The notes under the pieces were generated by a model that was given only the letters and a program-made list of their open reading frames with translations, searched no databases and was not told the DNA's origin. Below, piece after piece: positions 61,980-64,000 of a stretch of DNA of 64,000 nucleotides. The DNA comes from CBDBJQ01 sp965206405 (GTDB lineage: Bacteria; Pseudomonadota; Alphaproteobacteria; UBA8366): NCBI GenBank assembly GCA_965206405.1, contig CBDBJQ010000006.1, forward strand, positions 1,550,001 to 1,614,000. Direction: 5' to 3'. Numbering within the stretch: position 1 is the first letter of the stretch; each line of letters starts with the position of its first letter. Both the position numbers and the translations under genes were made by a program.

Positions 61980-63643
61980 TTGTTGCCGTCTGCGCGCTTG
62001 TAGCTCACCGCATCCATCATCTCGCGGATGAGGTGGACGCCAAGGCCGCCGAGTTTTCTCTCCTCGAGCGACAGCCCGATATCGGGCTTGGTTGCCTGGG
62101 CCAGTGGATCGTAGGGCTCACCGTCATCGACGATGTCAATCGTGAGGGAGCCATTGTCGAAAATCCCGGCGATCTTGATTTCGTGTTCTTCATTGTCGTC
62201 GTAGGAATAGGAGATAACGTTGGTCACGGTTTCCTCGACCGCAAGCTGGATCTGCAGGCATGCTCGCGGGGAAATACCGTTCTCGGTCAGGAACCCCGTC
62301 AGTTTTTCCTCAATCCGGGAAATCTCGTTGATGTCGTTCTTGAAGCAGAAATCGAATTGCTGCCCGGAACCGCTTTGCGAACCATTCCCGAAAACATCCC
62401 CAGCGCTGCTGGCAGCACCGCGGTCGGCGACGGTCTGATTTACGGTGGGCGTGGCGCCGTCCCTACAGAACAGGGTCAGGCAGGTAATGTCGTCGGCCTG
62501 CCGCACACCGGCAGCGAATTCATGCACGGCATCCAGTACGCATTGCGTGGTCGTGGTAGCGTCCTCGCGGGCTGCCGAAGAGAGCGTTTTCACGAGACGC
62601 TCTTCCCCGAACTCCTCATCCTCGCTGTTGGCCGCTTCGGTAACACCGTCGGTGTACAGGAACACCGCGTCACCGGGCTCGAGGGATACTTGGCCCTCGG
62701 CAAAATCGAGATCCTCGACGACACCGATCGCGATCCCCCGGGTGGAAGGGAGAAACTCGGTCTGTCCGCCGCTACGGACGAGGAGAGGGTTGTTGTGACC
62801 GGCATTGGCGTAGCGCAGCACCCGGCTCTCGGGGTCGTAAATGCCGTAGAACACGGTGACAAACATCTCTGCCTCATTCTTCTCCAGAACCAGGTCGTTG
62901 ACCTCGCGAAGCACGGCACTGGGTGCGTGGTGTCCGATCGCGGCCGCCTTCATCATGGTCCGGCAAACCATCATGAACAGCGCCGCCGGAACGCCCTTGC
63001 CCGACACATCAGCCATGACGAAGCCGATGCGACCCTCCGTCAGGTGAAACACGTCGTAGAAATCGCCGCCGACTTCCCGCGCTGTCTCCATCGTCGCATA
63101 GACGTTGTAGTTGTCCTTGGAGGGAAAGACGTTGGTCAGAATCGATTTCTGCATCTCGCTGGCGAGGTTGAGATCGCGGCGCAGTTCGACAAGTTGGTCT
63201 CGCGCGGCCAGCGCATTGGCCATCAAGCTGAGATGATTCAGCGTCTTGTTGATGGTGGTTTCGAGATCCTCGAAATTGATCGGCTTGGTGATGAAGTCGA
63301 ACGCGCCCCGGTTCATGGCGGTACGAATGTTTTCCATATCCCCATAGGCCGAAATCATAACAGCGCAGATTTCGTGATTGAGCTGGCCGATCTGCTCAAG
63401 GAGCGCCAGCCCGTCCATCTGCGGCATGTTGATGTCCGACAGGACCAGCCGAATATCTGGATCCTGGCCAAGCTGATTCAGCGCATCGAGACCGTCTCGG
63501 GCGAAGGAAAATATGAGATCGCCCTTGCGGATCTGATGGCGGAATTTTTGGGATACGAGAAGCTCTAGATCCGGTTCGTCGTCAACAACGAGAATCTTCC
63601 GGGGAGCGTCGTCTAGCGCTACTTCTGTCTCGGTTTCGGCCAT
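61949..63643 (-). CDS. response-regulator / SpoIIE phosphatase / HATPase (RsbW-like) fusion protein
   Basis: This 564-residue protein has three modules. A receiver domain (about 15-135) has phospho-acceptor D70 (VLSDINMPQMDG), acidic pocket DDEPD and Lys in FITKPINF. A PP2C-type SpoIIE phosphatase (about 185-390) has VGGDFYDVF, VMADVSGKGVPAALF and the metal-binding DDITCLTLF. A C-terminal HATPase_c anti-sigma-kinase-like domain (about 425-560) has AVEETVTNVISYSY, DDGEPYDPL and GGLGVHLIREMMD. Both the phosphatase and the kinase of a partner switch are in one chain, controlled by phosphorylation from the downstream kinase. It is the first gene of the cluster. Confidence 0.93.
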   Translation of the reverse strand: MAETETEVALDDAPRKILVVDDEPDLELLVSQKFRHQIRKGDLIFSFARDGLDALNQLGQDPDIRLVLSDINMPQMDGLALLEQIGQLNHEICAVMISAYGDMENIRTAMNRGAFDFITKPINFEDLETTINKTLNHLSLMANALAARDQLVELRRDLNLASEMQKSILTNVFPSKDNYNVYATMETAREVGGDFYDVFHLTEGRIGFVMADVSGKGVPAALFMMVCRTMMKAAAIGHHAPSAVLREVNDLVLEKNEAEMFVTVFYGIYDPESRVLRYANAGHNNPLLVRSGGQTEFLPSTRGIAIGVVEDLDFAEGQVSLEPGDAVFLYTDGVTEAANSEDEEFGEERLVKTLSSAAREDATTTTQCVLDAVHEFAAGVRQADDITCLTLFCRDGATPTVNQTVADRGAASSAGDVFGNGSQSGSGQQFDFCFKNDINEISRIEEKLTGFLTENGISPRACLQIQLAVEETVTNVISYSYDDNEEHEIKIAGIFDNGSLTIDIVDDGEPYDPLAQATKPDIGLSLEERKLGGLGVHLIREMMDAVSYKRADGNNCLTLTKKID

Positions 63644-64000
63644 TTCGACTCAATCCGCTACGCTCGAACCCTCCTGTGCTGTTACCACCGAACGCAAACA
63701 GGGCTAAATCGAGACAAAAATAAAGCCTGAATGCGCTAGAATTCAGAGCAAAGAATGCTAAAAACTTCGGTGTTAAGCAAAAAATCTCATTTCGTTATAA
63801 AGCATACGCAAAACATATTATAGGGCAATTTTCTCGAGCCGACCCAGCCTTGGAAATTCGTCGCTATCAGGTGATTTGGGCTTGACCGGCGCGTCTGCGG
63901 CGTTAGTGGTGGAGATCTCCCTCACCTACCCTGTGTGCCAATCGATGCCATCTCGCTCTCCCCTACCCGCCATCGCATCGCTTCTTGCCCTGTCATTTTT
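63644..64000. other. 357-bp region upstream of the signalling cluster, no gene seen
   Basis: The region is AT-rich compared with its surroundings (especially 63700-63830). No coding frame, RNA gene or repeat was recognised. It probably holds the promoter of the minus-strand signalling operon. A TATAAT hexamer lies on the minus strand at 63817-63822, without a convincing -35 at the right distance. Confidence 0.5.
63817..63822 (-). promoter_or_regulatory. possible -10 hexamer for the signalling operon
   Basis: A perfect TATAAT on the minus strand lies 174 bp before the ATG at 63643. The upstream -35 region is poor, so this is only a candidate. Confidence 0.25.

Noticed and set aside
62033..63568. 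Plus-strand open frame of 511 codons opposite the receiver-SpoIIE-HATPase gene
   Set aside because: Mirror frame created by codon bias; no recognisable domain, and the minus strand has three well-formed domains.

Overview
The window is high-GC bacterial chromosome, almost certainly from an alphaproteobacterium, probably Rhodospirillales-like. The main evidence is the run rne, amiC, mrcA, prfB (37.1-45.1 kb), which is a classical alphaproteobacterial gene order. An RNase E with an acidic insertion and Arg-rich tail, a periplasmic amide/peptide uptake cluster and an adrenodoxin-type ferredoxin fit the same picture. No species can be named from sequence alone.

Layout. 1-8.4 kb is metabolic: the end of a ketopantoate reductase, a PhyH dioxygenase, a SprT-like metalloprotein, a carboxyltransferase overlapping an NDP-forming acyl-CoA ligase, an SDR lacking the usual catalytic residues, and an NADP-dependent MDR oxidoreductase. 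8.6-13.5 kb is a vitamin B12 uptake operon (btuB-btuF-btuC-btuD) behind a textbook cobalamin riboswitch. 13.65-23.65 kb is one long minus-strand cluster: a complete peptide-type ABC importer, an M20 peptidase and two amidase-signature enzymes, read as import plus hydrolysis of an amide or peptide-like substrate. 23.9-34.2 kb is the accessory part: a crotonase, a broken IS256-family element with 25-bp inverted repeats, a decapitated PhyH gene, an enolase-superfamily gene, an IS1595-type remnant, tRNA-Met, a second IS256-type scrap, a decayed hicA next to an intact hicB, and a Fic protein. Inside it sit housekeeping genes (bcp, mnmA) and the most notable gene of the window.

That gene (28933-30591, minus) is a UGSC-family selenoprotein. 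Two open frames in the same phase are separated by a single UGA that supplies the U of the U-G-S-C motif. A hairpin fitting the bacterial SECIS rules lies directly downstream (apical loop 18 nt from the UGA, G in loop position 2). A simple ORF caller would split it into two hypothetical genes. A second recoding event, the prfB +1 frameshift (CTT TGA C with AGGAGG 3 nt upstream), occurs at 44.07 kb.

34.2-58 kb is mostly housekeeping: a BepA-like M48 protease, cfa, rne, amiC, mrcA, prfB, glnE, a YhdP/AsmA-like giant, tyrS, anmK, an alpha/beta hydrolase, and cysE - cysteine desulfurase - ferredoxin. 58-63.6 kb is a signalling cluster on the minus strand: a receiver-SpoIIE phosphatase-HATPase fusion, a periplasmic ligand-binding protein, a membrane histidine kinase and a STAS anti-sigma-factor antagonist. 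It looks like a partner-switching system with its own solute sensor.

A recurring feature not captured by gene calls is short tandem repeats of about 12 or 15 bp at gene ends and junctions (2.6, 19.0, 30.7, 37.5, 41.4, 54.5, 56.2 and 57.5 kb). They extend C-termini with low-complexity tails, and in one case carry the stop codons of two convergent genes.
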